NCBI RefSeq assembly: GCF_028618435.1
Contig: NZ_JAQISW010000003.1
Location: forward strand, 123,817 to 187,816
Source: Bartonella sp. MM73XJBT.G
GTDB taxonomy: Bacteria > Pseudomonadota > Alphaproteobacteria > Rhizobiales > Rhizobiaceae
DNA length: 64,000 nt
Direction of reading: 5' to 3'
This document shows positions 55,312 to 63,453 of this stretch, one piece after another. The notes under the pieces are model-generated. The model worked only from the letters and a program-made list of their open reading frames with translations, was not told the origin of the DNA and ran no database searches. Each line of letters opens with the position of its first letter. The first letter of the stretch is position 1. The translations under genes were made by a program, and so were the position numbers.

Positions 55312-57366
55312 TCAATGTGCTATTATATTTTTTGTCAAAACTCGATAGTGTTCCAACTGTGCCTGTAAAGCTTTGCGTTCTAAATCACGCTGCGCTATCT
55401 CATTTTTTGCCTGTTGCAACTCAAGCTGCATCCGCGCTTGTTCTTGTTTTAAAAAAAGTTCGATATTTTTCTGCTGCAATGCCGCTTGTTTCTGCTGTGC
55501 ATCAAGTTGATAGAGTGTGTTCTTTGCTTGCGCTTCCTGCTGTAAAACAGCAATCTTTGCTTGTTGCTCTGGCGTTAATTGCGCCCCTTGGCTTTGTTGC
55601 ATCATCTGCTGTTGCTGTTGTTCTTGTTGTGCTTGCTGCGCCTTTGCCGTTAAATTTGCTACCAATGTTGCCGGTAGTGGGGAAAGCTTTAAAAGATCTG
55701 GAATCATCTCCGGTGTTAAGAACCCACCAAGCAAAGGCAACATCTGCGTAATTGCCGCAAAAGTTTTCTCTTTTTCATTGGGGCTTGTCGGTGAATCATC
55801 AACAATAATGTCGTATTCAAGCGTTGTGACAGCTTCACGTGTTAAGGGTACATACTGCGCATTTTCTGGTCCAGAAATACGCACCAAACGCCCATCAGAA
55901 AGATAATTTTGAATAAGATAAAGGATAATCTTTCCCTGTCTGCACCGATAAAGCTTAAGATTATCAAACAGCCCCGCAAGCAAATTAAGCGTTGATTGCC
56001 GGCGTGTATTTTCCAGCACATTGGCTTGATTAACCTCTCTTGTGCCGATAAACTCAGCCGATAACCCTGTTACATGCGTTATCGCTTCACGCGATTCATT
56101 AAACAGCTGGAAAAATCCATTGGGAAATTGTGCACTTGGCTTTGGTTGAATTTTCCCTCCTGTAAGCGCGCCATTTTTAACCCAAGTAATCGTATCCGTT
56201 CGCGCCCAGCTTTCTAACGCTTGGCGATCATCATCGAAAGCGCCTCGTTCTGCCATCAAGCCGCCCTTAGACTGGCTATTAAGGATATACATCACTTGGC
56301 TAAAATATTTATTCGACCATTTTTGTGGATCTTTTGCGGGGCGAACAATCCCGTAAAACTGGTTTTTAAGCTTATCCAGCGTGCCCGTGATACACTCCCA
56401 CCCAAGTTGTCCATCAGGTGCTAATGGCTTATCGGGCTTTGCTAAAAGACGTCGTCCTAGAAAAGCGCGTCTCACCACTTTTTTATTAAAACACACCCCT
56501 TTTAGTTGTGGCATTACCCTTTGAAGCTGTTCAAACTCCTGTTTGCTATAACTACGCATCTGTCCCGTTTGAAGATCAGGCGCCTTGAAATAAGCTTCGT
56601 ATTCAAACCAACGGCATTCCACAAGTGTCACATACCGTTTTCCAGAAAGTGACTCTGATGATGAAGCAGTATTGGAATCCTCATGATAGGCATCAAGTGA
56701 TACATGATACTCCTCACAAGCGGTTGTACTATCAATTGCCCAATCGGCATGAAGATCTTCAACTGCCACATCAGGAAAAAGATTTTTTGCATCTTCAATG
56801 GGTTTACGATCAACATACCACAGACGCTGTGCGTCAATGAGATTTGGTCTTACAGCATTGGCATCCCAAACCATTTTTAAGGGATCTAAACGTTGAACAG
56901 CGGGGGTTCCTTCAGGATTTGTTTCATAATCAAGCCGTGTATCTGTCCAGCCCATACCGCAAATAACCATATCCTGAAAAGCATCGGAATCGGCATATTC
57001 CGCCTCCGCCTCATCACGAAACCATTCTGCTGCTCCAGTAAGCAATTCATTGGGTATTGCTGCTCCTACTTGCCGTGGTTGAAACTGTACTTCGCGCTTA
57101 TTATTACGCTCTGCCCCAACAATTGCATTCACAAGGGGTGCAATGCGGTTAAAAGTCATGACAGGACGGCGTTGTGTCTTCAAAACCGCAAGATCTTCTT
57201 CCGCCCATTGGCGACCATTATAAAAATCAAAATCTTCACGCGCCTGTTCACGCCATTCATTAACGTGTTCAATATCTTCAACATACCAAGATTTTAAGCG
57301 CCTATAGAGTTCATATTCATCAAAATCTGTCGTTTGTTTAGAGTTATGACTTAGAATGCCATCCAT
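55312..57366 (-). CDS. Portal protein, P22-like
   Basis: 684-residue portal, forming the dodecameric DNA channel at one capsid vertex. The N-terminal part is typical of P22-like portals: EQAREDFDFYNGRQW, RRPVMTFNRIAPLVNAIVGAERNNKREVQF and CGMGWTDTRLDYETNPEG, later EFIGTREVNQANVLENTRRQSTLNLLAGLFDNLK. From about residue 580 the tail is glutamine-rich coiled coil (QQEQQQQQMMQQ), corresponding to the barrel extension in P22. It overlaps terL by 16 bases. Confidence 0.9.
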   Translation of the reverse strand: MDGILSHNSKQTTDFDEYELYRRLKSWYVEDIEHVNEWREQAREDFDFYNGRQWAEEDLAVLKTQRRPVMTFNRIAPLVNAIVGAERNNKREVQFQPRQVGAAIPNELLTGAAEWFRDEAEAEYADSDAFQDMVICGMGWTDTRLDYETNPEGTPAVQRLDPLKMVWDANAVRPNLIDAQRLWYVDRKPIEDAKNLFPDVAVEDLHADWAIDSTTACEEYHVSLDAYHEDSNTASSSESLSGKRYVTLVECRWFEYEAYFKAPDLQTGQMRSYSKQEFEQLQRVMPQLKGVCFNKKVVRRAFLGRRLLAKPDKPLAPDGQLGWECITGTLDKLKNQFYGIVRPAKDPQKWSNKYFSQVMYILNSQSKGGLMAERGAFDDDRQALESWARTDTITWVKNGALTGGKIQPKPSAQFPNGFFQLFNESREAITHVTGLSAEFIGTREVNQANVLENTRRQSTLNLLAGLFDNLKLYRCRQGKIILYLIQNYLSDGRLVRISGPENAQYVPLTREAVTTLEYDIIVDDSPTSPNEKEKTFAAITQMLPLLGGFLTPEMIPDLLKLSPLPATLVANLTAKAQQAQQEQQQQQMMQQSQGAQLTPEQQAKIAVLQQEAQAKNTLYQLDAQQKQAALQQKNIELFLKQEQARMQLELQQAKNEIAQRDLERKALQAQLEHYRVLTKNIIAH

Positions 57367-58676
57367 GATGCCGCTTCTCTTTCCATAGTGCGATAACGTT
57401 CTTGTTGCGGTTTAATGCTTGGTGCTTCATAAACAATGCACATTAAACCAAAGGCATCTGCCCCATGGCTCGACCAATCATGCTCTGCCCCCAAACCAAT
57501 CCCCCGCTTCTCATCCCATTTCTCGTGATACCAATTCAGTGCTTTGCGCCCTGCTACCGTCATCTCTTCATTGAACCAAACAGACGGTAAAATACGCCGC
57601 ACCGCCTCTATACGCATCTTAACAGCACCTGCTCCTTGATTAGGAATGACCTGCGTTTCAAAACCCGCATCATTCAAGGCACTCTCAAAACTCACATTGT
57701 GCACACGATCTCTGGTTGCACCATCATGGGGGAGAACCATCAGTGCCTTCTCATAACCATTTTGACGCAACCAACCGATATGCTCCGATAAAGGCTGTCC
57801 CTGTGCTTCGTAATAATTAAGCACTCTTATTTCTCGCCCCACAAACTGTGCTATCCATATCGCTGTTGCATCTGCCTTGGCTCCTGTTCCCCCAATGTCC
57901 CAAAAAGCACGTATTTGCATCAAGGGGTCACGAGCAACACGCCCTATCCGCCCCTCCTGCTCGGCTGCCAACATCTCTTTTTGAAAGTAAGCGCCTTGAA
58001 CCGCTGTAAGATAAGCCCCCTCCCAGATATGCTTATAGGTCTCGGGGCGGTATCTCAAATCATCAAGCCGCGTTTCATTCAAGATCTTAGGAAACTTCGG
58101 ATTATCGGACCAATTGATCTCAACACGCTTAATGGCTTCATTATCTGAAAAGCGAAAGCGCTTCTCAACCGGTGCATTATCTCGTAACGGATTCCATGTC
58201 ACCCATAACTCTGCCCGCCATCCCTCTCCTTCTTCACGCAATGTTGGTATAAGCGTCTGCCAAGCCGTTTCTGTGACTGGCTCTGCCTCATCAACCCAAC
58301 ACAGCAAAATGCGCCCCATCGATTTAATACTGGCGATATTACGGTCTAGTCCACAAAACTGAAAAGCTATACGACCATCATTTGACTTAATCGAAGCCTC
58401 TCCAACTTTATAATAGTCCTTTAAAAAGTCATGCGCTTCAATGGCGCGTTTAATCTCCTCCAATGAACTTTCTGCTAGCGAATTTTGAAACTGACGTGCA
58501 CAAAGGATAGTCCCCGATATCCCTCCCATACCAAATTGATAGCCCTTTAAAGCAGCCATCAAAGCAAAGGACCTTGTCTTTCCAGACCCTCGTCCACCCC
58601 AAGCCGCTCTGACCAAAGCATCCCCTGAAAAAATCGGTATAAGCTTTGGAACAATATTAATCTGTCGTGTCGTCAT
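57351..58676 (-). CDS. terL: Terminase large subunit
   Basis: DNA-packaging motor ATPase and nuclease of the PBSX/P22-like group, 441 residues. Walker A is GGRGSGKT (residues 27-34), Walker B ILLCWVDEAE (123-132), coupling motif VTWNPLRDN (about 159-167). The RNase-H-like nuclease has FWDIGGTG with Asp260 and C-terminal SSHGADAFGL. The start overlaps the terS stop by four bases (ATGA-type). Confidence 0.93.
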   Translation of the reverse strand: MTTRQINIVPKLIPIFSGDALVRAAWGGRGSGKTRSFALMAALKGYQFGMGGISGTILCARQFQNSLAESSLEEIKRAIEAHDFLKDYYKVGEASIKSNDGRIAFQFCGLDRNIASIKSMGRILLCWVDEAEPVTETAWQTLIPTLREEGEGWRAELWVTWNPLRDNAPVEKRFRFSDNEAIKRVEINWSDNPKFPKILNETRLDDLRYRPETYKHIWEGAYLTAVQGAYFQKEMLAAEQEGRIGRVARDPLMQIRAFWDIGGTGAKADATAIWIAQFVGREIRVLNYYEAQGQPLSEHIGWLRQNGYEKALMVLPHDGATRDRVHNVSFESALNDAGFETQVIPNQGAGAVKMRIEAVRRILPSVWFNEEMTVAGRKALNWYHEKWDEKRGIGLGAEHDWSSHGADAFGLMCIVYEAPSIKPQQERYRTMEREAASWMAF

Positions 58677-58972
58677 TCACTCAAAGGCGCGATTTCTACA
58701 CGCGTTATCATCTTAATCGCTCCCCCATCTTCTCCTGTCACTTGCAAAGGCAAAATCTTCCCCAACAATGCCAAATAAGCAGCGGGGCATTTGATTGCCT
58801 GTTTTTCGAGATAAGAGATCAAACCATCATCACCATATTTCTTACCAGCGCGCTCTGCTGCCTTAAGCACTGCTTCTTTCAAAATACGTGTCGTTTTATT
58901 TGGCACGCCTTTTACCCGCCCTTGACCTGCCTTTGGGGGCGTTCTTTTTGCAAGTTTTTCAGTGGTTTTCAT
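58673..58972 (-). CDS. terS: Terminase small subunit candidate
   Basis: 99-residue protein directly upstream of and overlapping terL. The N-terminus is lysine-rich (RTPPKAGQGRVKGVPNKTTRILKEAVLKAAERAGKKYG), similar to small terminase-like proteins of Rhizobiales phages, followed by YLEKQAIKCPAAYLALLGKILPLQVTG. The start MKTTEKLAK is chosen because the longer frame would run through the terminator-like hairpin at 59001-59024. It probably recognises the packaging start site. Confidence 0.75.
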   Translation of the reverse strand: MKTTEKLAKRTPPKAGQGRVKGVPNKTTRILKEAVLKAAERAGKKYGDDGLISYLEKQAIKCPAAYLALLGKILPLQVTGEDGGAIKMITRVEIAPLSE

Positions 58973-59000
58973 GTGTGTTTCTTTTTGTAAACAAAACAAT

Positions 59001-59024
59001 AAAAAACCCCGCAAAAGCAGGGCT
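59001..59024 (-). terminator. Terminator-like hairpin in the leader of terS
   Basis: On the minus strand the sequence reads AGCCCTGC-TTTT-GCGGGGTT followed by TTTT: an eight-pair stem (two wobble pairs), four-base loop and a run of six T beginning within the stem. It lies 28 bases upstream of the terS start codon. No minus-strand gene lies just upstream within 1.4 kb, so it is placed as an attenuator of the late operon rather than the end of a gene. Confidence 0.75.
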
Positions 59025-59268
59025 CTGAACAATCATATAAACTTATAAGAAAGGCTATACCTTTACTGTAATTTTGGACGCAATTCGACCAGTACAGCGC
59101 CATTATAAAACACCATTATTCACGCCATGTCAACAAAAAAATCACGATATTGTATATTTTTTATTTTTTCACCTAAATCTAGTGTCTTTAACAACCAACC
59201 ACTCACAATTGTGTCATCTCAACGAATCAATTATATGACTAGAAACTAATAAAAAGCGGGGGAGAACA

Positions 59269-59667
59269 ATGCGTGATATTGTCATAGTAATAGTGGGTAT
59301 ACTCATACTATGGGCTATAGTCTCTGACATGTGGGAAGAAGCAGAGAATGGTCGGAATACAGAATTTCAAGGTACTCTTTTATTAGTCATAGTACTCGGG
59401 GTGCTTTGGTATCTTGAATTTTCAAGAAACTCTTTATTAGTAGTAGCAATTTTGTTGTTTGCTTGGAGAAATTACCTAGGAATAATAGCAAATTTTGAAC
59501 ATGATCGCTTAATTGAAAATTATCAGATAACGTCTAATTGGAAGGATCAAAGAATTAATGAACTTCAAGCGGTTGAAGAGGAAATAATTAATGAGGAATT
59601 ATCCAAGATAATAATAAAAGCTTTGGCAACAACAGAAACAGATAATGATAATGGAGAAACAGAATAA
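59269..59667 (+). CDS. Small membrane protein, candidate phage moron 1
   Basis: 132-residue protein with three hydrophobic stretches (about residues 3-20, 36-50 and 55-75) and a charged cytoplasmic C-terminal part with a glutamate-rich helix. No recognised family. It is on the strand opposite to all structural genes and preceded by its own leader with GGGGGAGAA, both hallmarks of lysogenic conversion genes. Superinfection exclusion is a reasonable guess but is not shown by sequence. Unusually rich in isoleucine and A/T-ending codons. Confidence 0.65.
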   Translation: MRDIVIVIVGILILWAIVSDMWEEAENGRNTEFQGTLLLVIVLGVLWYLEFSRNSLLVVAILLFAWRNYLGIIANFEHDRLIENYQITSNWKDQRINELQAVEEEIINEELSKIIIKALATTETDNDNGETE

Positions 59668-59735
59668 ATCTGGTTGAGAAAAAATCAATTAAAGGTTCAA
59701 TACTATGACTAATAATTAATAAAAAAGGGGAGAAA

Positions 59736-60440
59736 ATGTGGTTTATTATAGGAATTGTAATCCTTATCTTAATAATCCCAATATTAATTGATATTATTAT
59801 ATTAGTAATTTACGGCATTGGATTATTTCTAGAGGGCATACTTGAAACTCTAAAAGAGTTCCTAAATTTAGTAGGAAAAATACTATTAACAATAATACTG
59901 CCAACGTTAGAAACTATCGATTACGCTTTTACAAAGGATAAAAGCAAATGGAACGAACTAATTGAAAAACGAGAAAGATTTAGAGAACATAAAGCGATTA
60001 AGAAAAAAAACGGAGAAAAAACAATAAATTATTACTTTCGTTTTGCTAAACGCGGCTTATTTCTACTCTTGCGCCTAGTGGGGCTCTCCTACTTCGCAGC
60101 AGTAGTTACCTTCATAATTCTGTTTTCTACAGGGTACATCATTGCTACGTTTTTCCCCCGCTCTTTTGCCCCTTATTTGTTAGGGACAATTATTTTAATG
60201 CTTACTCTTCCTCTTACAGTCTGTATGGCACCAATCCAGTATAGAATGCAGTCGCTACCTGTTTCATTTTTATTACAGACAATGCTTCTCTGGATTCAGT
60301 TTCGCGAAAACCTCTCTATGGGTATTGTATTCTATATCGCATTCTTTGAACTATTCGTATATATATTATATAGCTTTTCTCACGCAGTATTTATAGCCGA
60401 ATTCTCAGAAGAGCAATCTACTGCCTTTGAAACATTATAA
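59736..60440 (+). CDS. Multi-helix membrane protein, candidate phage moron 2
   Basis: 234-residue protein with a hydrophobic N-terminus (about residues 1-32 and 40-62), a basic cytoplasmic loop (FTKDKSKWNELIEKRERFREHKAIKKKNGEK) and about four further helices (115-230). No recognised family. Its leader (59704-59735) is a near copy of that of the preceding gene, including TATGACTA and AAAAAAGGGGAGAA, so the two genes appear to share expression control. Probably works with the neighbouring small membrane protein. Confidence 0.65.
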   Translation: MWFIIGIVILILIIPILIDIIILVIYGIGLFLEGILETLKEFLNLVGKILLTIILPTLETIDYAFTKDKSKWNELIEKRERFREHKAIKKKNGEKTINYYFRFAKRGLFLLLRLVGLSYFAAVVTFIILFSTGYIIATFFPRSFAPYLLGTIILMLTLPLTVCMAPIQYRMQSLPVSFLLQTMLLWIQFRENLSMGIVFYIAFFELFVYILYSFSHAVFIAEFSEEQSTAFETL

Positions 60441-60456
60441 TAAATACCTGAAGCAA

Positions 60457-60789
60457 TTATGTAAGAAATGTTGATAACTTGGCGAGCACTTCGTTCATAA
60501 TCATGGAGGGAACTGTTTCCATTTTCTTACCCTGACGCGCTCCAATATCAATAGCACGTGGCTGGTCACAACGTATCACGCCTGTTGTATGCAATCCTAC
60601 TCCCATTAATGAGACAGCAAAACCTGCTGTTCTAGCAAAATTTCCTCCGCTTGTAATAGGTAAGACAATGGGTGTTTTCGTTACACGATTAAACGCTTCC
60701 GGTGATACAATCAGTACAGGACGCGTTCCTTTTTGTTCATAACCCGAAGATGGATCAAGAGACACAAGCCAAATTTCGCCCCGCTTCAT
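60457..60789 (-). CDS. MazF/PemK-type endoribonuclease toxin
   Basis: 110-residue toxin of the MazF/PemK/ChpB family that cuts mRNA. It begins MKRGEIWLVSLDPSSGYEQKGTRPVLIVSPE, the standard CcdB/PemK-fold N-terminus, with the TPIVLPITSGG block and C-terminal VIRCDQPRAIDIGARQGKK. The ATG overlaps the antitoxin stop (TGATG). The pair sits in the phage early/moron region and may stabilise the prophage. Confidence 0.9.
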   Translation of the reverse strand: MKRGEIWLVSLDPSSGYEQKGTRPVLIVSPEAFNRVTKTPIVLPITSGGNFARTAGFAVSLMGVGLHTTGVIRCDQPRAIDIGARQGKKMETVPSMIMNEVLAKLSTFLT

Positions 60790-61046
60790 CACAAGAGCTC
60801 TCTACCAACAGGTTGAGCATCAAACCACTCTATATCCTCATCCGCAAAATCATCTGAAGGATTACATTGGGCTAATAATTCATCAAGAGTGTAACTTGGA
60901 AATGTTTGTGGCTTCACAATCAATTGTCCATTATCAACAGCCAAACCTACTTGTGTGTTTTCAGTAAGATGTAGAACATCAAGCAAGGCAGGTGGTATAG
61001 AAAGCATCACTGACCCTCCAACTTTACGTAATTTTGTTGTATGCAT
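60789..61046 (-). CDS. AbrB/MazE-type antitoxin
   Basis: 85-residue antitoxin with an N-terminal SpoVT-AbrB DNA-binding domain (TKLRKVGGSVMLSIPPALLDVLHL) and an acidic C-terminal toxin-binding tail (DFADEDIEWFDAQP). The start is at MHTTKLRK, with GAGAGGGTG upstream; the open frame extends 45 codons further but through AT-rich promoter sequence. Of the ChpS/PemI type by sequence. It should autoregulate the pair. Confidence 0.88.
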   Translation of the reverse strand: MHTTKLRKVGGSVMLSIPPALLDVLHLTENTQVGLAVDNGQLIVKPQTFPSYTLDELLAQCNPSDDFADEDIEWFDAQPVGRELL

Positions 61047-61060
61047 AAAACACCCTCTCT

Positions 61061-61080
61061 GAAATATTATATAATAATAT
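61061..61080. promoter_or_regulatory. AT-rich palindromic stretch, candidate toxin-antitoxin operator
   Basis: An imperfect inverted repeat centred in AATATTATATAATAATAT lies 15 bases upstream of the antitoxin start. AbrB-type antitoxins commonly bind such palindromes at their own promoter. The low complexity makes this tentative. Confidence 0.3.
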
Positions 61081-61140
61081 AACATCTTAAAAACTATTTC
61101 AAGAGCTTTTGATGCTTTTATAAAAATACTCGTAAAACAT

Positions 61141-61635
61141 TTACCATTTAGTTTTTCTGTCAAAATATTTCTGGAGAGCATTCAGAGCAATTCGCAAAGA
61201 ATTCACAAGATGTGGCAATGTTTGATCTTCTACAACAAGATATTGTAAAGCAGCAAGAGGGTTATACTGTCTATAGAGATGTTGTGTTTCTTTTATCGCC
61301 TCTTGCATATTAGAAAACTGTTCTGTTGCAAATTCAACCCATTTTTCTCTTGCTGTCTCATCAGAAGATGATGGCATTTCATCATAAACAGCGCTTGGCA
61401 AACCTTTTGCACACGAATAGTCATTTTTCACTTCAAGATATTTTTGCGCAGCATCATACTGATCTTGAGTAAGCACCCCTTGTAAACATAACCGCCCAAT
61501 ATAAGTCCCAGCAAGCGGATTTTTAGCCTCTTCTATGGTCAAGCAGAAGCGCTTTGCACGCATTTCAATTGCCAATTGATTAACAGGATCTTGACGTACT
61601 TTCACTTGTGAAATGTAGGCATCTTTCTTTCTCAT
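61141..61635 (-). CDS. Phage-region protein of unknown function
   Basis: 164-residue soluble helical protein, not recognised. It begins MRKKDAYISQVKVRQDP and contains AGTYIGRLCLQGVLTQDQYDAAQKYLEV and an end with regularly spaced basic residues (LNALQKYFDRKTKW). GAGGGG lies five bases before the chosen ATG; an in-frame ATG 12 bases upstream overlaps that site. It follows ssb on the same strand after 49 bases, so both are probably early genes of one transcript. Confidence 0.65.
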   Translation of the reverse strand: MRKKDAYISQVKVRQDPVNQLAIEMRAKRFCLTIEEAKNPLAGTYIGRLCLQGVLTQDQYDAAQKYLEVKNDYSCAKGLPSAVYDEMPSSSDETAREKWVEFATEQFSNMQEAIKETQHLYRQYNPLAALQYLVVEDQTLPHLVNSLRIALNALQKYFDRKTKW

Positions 61636-61684
61636 ACATCCCCTCATCTATGGAAACTCACATTTTTTCTTTTTGCTATTTAAA

Positions 61685-62143
61685 TCAAAATGGTATGCTG
61701 TCATTAAGAGATGCGCTATAATCTTGAGCACCTGAAGCGATAGCATAACTTTGAGAAGTGACAGATGAAGGAGTGGATTGCTCTTTTTTTGCATCAAGCA
61801 ACTGCAATTCACCTTTATATTGTGGCAAGACAATCTCTGTTGTGAAGCGGTCAATACCATTTTTATCTTGCCATTTACGGGTTTGTAATTTGCCTTCTAC
61901 ATAAACTTTTGAACCTTTATGTAAATATTGAAGCGCAATTTTTGCCAAATGTGGATTAAAAACCACCACGGAATGCCATTCTGTTTTCTCTACTTTTTGA
62001 TGGGTATTTTTATCTGTATAGCTCTCAGAAGTAGCCAACCGAAAATTGACTATTTCAGCACCAGAATTCATTGTTTTGCTTTCGGGGTCATCCCCTAAAT
62101 AGCCAATTAAAATCACTTTATTCAACATGTTTGTGAGTTCCAT
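61685..62143 (-). CDS. ssb: Single-stranded DNA-binding protein (phage-encoded)
   Basis: OB-fold single-stranded DNA-binding protein, 152 residues. The core reads [50 protein letters not shown] and [18 protein letters not shown], and the acidic tip ends DSIPF, the protein-interaction tail of bacterial SSBs. It differs from a usual chromosomal SSB in length and context. The start may be the ATG 15 bases further in (MLNKVI); neither has a strong ribosome site. It marks the early or replication region. Confidence 0.92.
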   Translation of the reverse strand: MELTNMLNKVILIGYLGDDPESKTMNSGAEIVNFRLATSESYTDKNTHQKVEKTEWHSVVVFNPHLAKIALQYLHKGSKVYVEGKLQTRKWQDKNGIDRFTTEIVLPQYKGELQLLDAKKEQSTPSSVTSQSYAIASGAQDYSASLNDSIPF

Positions 62144-62270
62144 TTGATTTGCATTTTATATACGTAAAATCCTATCATAATTTGTTTATTTTTTCAAATA
62201 TTTCAAAAGGATATTATTTTTTATTAACATATAACATTATGTTTCACATAACAAATTAATAAATAATCGA

Positions 62271-62300
62271 TTGACATAAGTGTATGGTGTATCGTATCAA
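62271..62300 (+). promoter_or_regulatory. Candidate promoter of the HigBA pair
   Basis: TTGACA at 62271-62276 is a perfect -35 element; TATCAA at 62295-62300 with 18-base spacing is a modest -10. The toxin start codon follows 18 bases later with AAAGGGT as ribosome site. Confidence 0.4.
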
Positions 62301-62318
62301 GTAGCAAAGGGTAATATT

Positions 62319-62600
62319 ATGGCAATCGTTAGTTTTAAGCATAAAGGGTTGAAGTTATTTTTCGAAAAAGGAATTTGTAAAGGAATACAACCTGCACATG
62401 CTAAAAAACTAGCTAACATTTTGGTAATTTTAGATACGATATCTGCTCCTGAACAAATGACGATTAGATCCTATCGTCTCCATGAGCTTACAGGCGATTT
62501 AAAAGGCTATTGGTCAATGCGTGTTAATGCAAATTGGCGTGTTACTTTTCGCTTTATCGGAACAGATGTTGAACTTGTTGATTATCAAGACTACCATTAA
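62319..62600 (+). CDS. higB: HigB-type (RelE superfamily) toxin
   Basis: 93-residue ribosome-dependent mRNA interferase. The C-terminal half is typical of HigB: IRSYRLHELTGDLKGYWSMRVNANWRVTFRF, then VELVDYQDYH at the end. The ATG at 62319 is used because AAAGGGT precedes it; a GTG 39 bases upstream overlaps the promoter. The toxin gene precedes the antitoxin gene, the order normal for higBA. Confidence 0.9.
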   Translation: MAIVSFKHKGLKLFFEKGICKGIQPAHAKKLANILVILDTISAPEQMTIRSYRLHELTGDLKGYWSMRVNANWRVTFRFIGTDVELVDYQDYH

Positions 62601-62616
62601 TTTTTGAGGTGTTATC

Positions 62617-62916
62617 ATGATGTACAATCCCCCACACCCTGGTGGTATTTTGAAAGAAGAATTGCTTGATGAATTAGGCTTAACAGTAACAGAGGCTGCA
62701 AATCATCTTGGTGTTGCACGTTTAACTTTATCACGTGTTTTAAACTGTCATGCTGCAATCAGTATTAACCTTGCTTTACGCTTAGAAAAGGCTGGTTTAA
62801 ATGATGCGGAATTTTGGCTTAAATTACAACAAAAACATGATCTGTGGCAAGCACGGCATAATAATCCCATACCGGATATTTCGTCTTTAGAGCAAGTAAG
62901 CCTCCTTAGCAATTAA
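62617..62916 (+). CDS. higA: HigA-type antitoxin
   Basis: 99-residue antitoxin and autorepressor with an XRE helix-turn-helix (LTVTEAANHLGVARLTLSRVLNCHAAISINLALRLEKA). The opening NPPHPGGILKEELL and the AEFWLKLQQKHDLWQAR block are diagnostic of HigA. It lies 16 bases after higB. Together the pair forms a type II toxin-antitoxin module that reads against the surrounding phage early genes. Confidence 0.92.
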   Translation: MMYNPPHPGGILKEELLDELGLTVTEAANHLGVARLTLSRVLNCHAAISINLALRLEKAGLNDAEFWLKLQQKHDLWQARHNNPIPDISSLEQVSLLSN

Positions 62917-62950
62917 GACTTGGCTTGACCGATTTTTCGCTTAAAATACA

Positions 62951-63277
62951 TCAAATGGCTTTTGATAATTTTTTGATTTTCTTGTTGATCTCATCAATGA
63001 GCGGTTCGTAATTGAGAACGCTTTTAGGTAAGTTGCCACCATAAACCCATGCTTTTACTTGTGCCTTGGTACTGAAATCCGCATTCTTTGGTATGGTGTA
63101 ATACTGACCGCCATCAAATTTTTCACACTCTCTCCTGCCATCTTCATATTCGTAGAGGTTGTAAAAATACTCTGCTGCTCCATCTCCCCATGGTACATAA
63201 CCAACAGCTGTTGCCACAAACTTTTTTTGCATGGGCTGTTTACGTTGTGTTAAGAAGAGATGTTGTAAAATTTGCAT
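62951..63277 (-). CDS. Phage-region protein of unknown function
   Basis: 108-residue protein without recognised family. The conserved-looking core is KKFVATAVGYVPWGDGAAEYFYNLYEYEDGRRE; it ends in a lysine-rich helix (INKKIKKLSKAI). The ATG at 63277 has AAGGA nine bases upstream; a second ATG at 63232 lacks a ribosome site. Rich in aromatic residues, no membrane segment. Confidence 0.6.
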   Translation of the reverse strand: MQILQHLFLTQRKQPMQKKFVATAVGYVPWGDGAAEYFYNLYEYEDGRRECEKFDGGQYYTIPKNADFSTKAQVKAWVYGGNLPKSVLNYEPLIDEINKKIKKLSKAI

Positions 63278-63453
63278 GTCTTAATCCTTAAATTTGCCAA
63301 TAGGGTTATTTGACTCAAATTTGACTGTACAGAGCGTTTTATATTACAGATGTTACTTTCATCATAAAATCTTTAAATCGCTTTGCAAGGTACCTTTTTG
63401 TCGATTTAAAAGAATATCTATTCCCAAAACGATCAGCACTTTTCACTATTTTG

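Noticed and set aside
56628..56837. Paired opposite-strand frames in the portal gene
   Set aside because: Both are shadows within the portal frame and lack ribosome sites.
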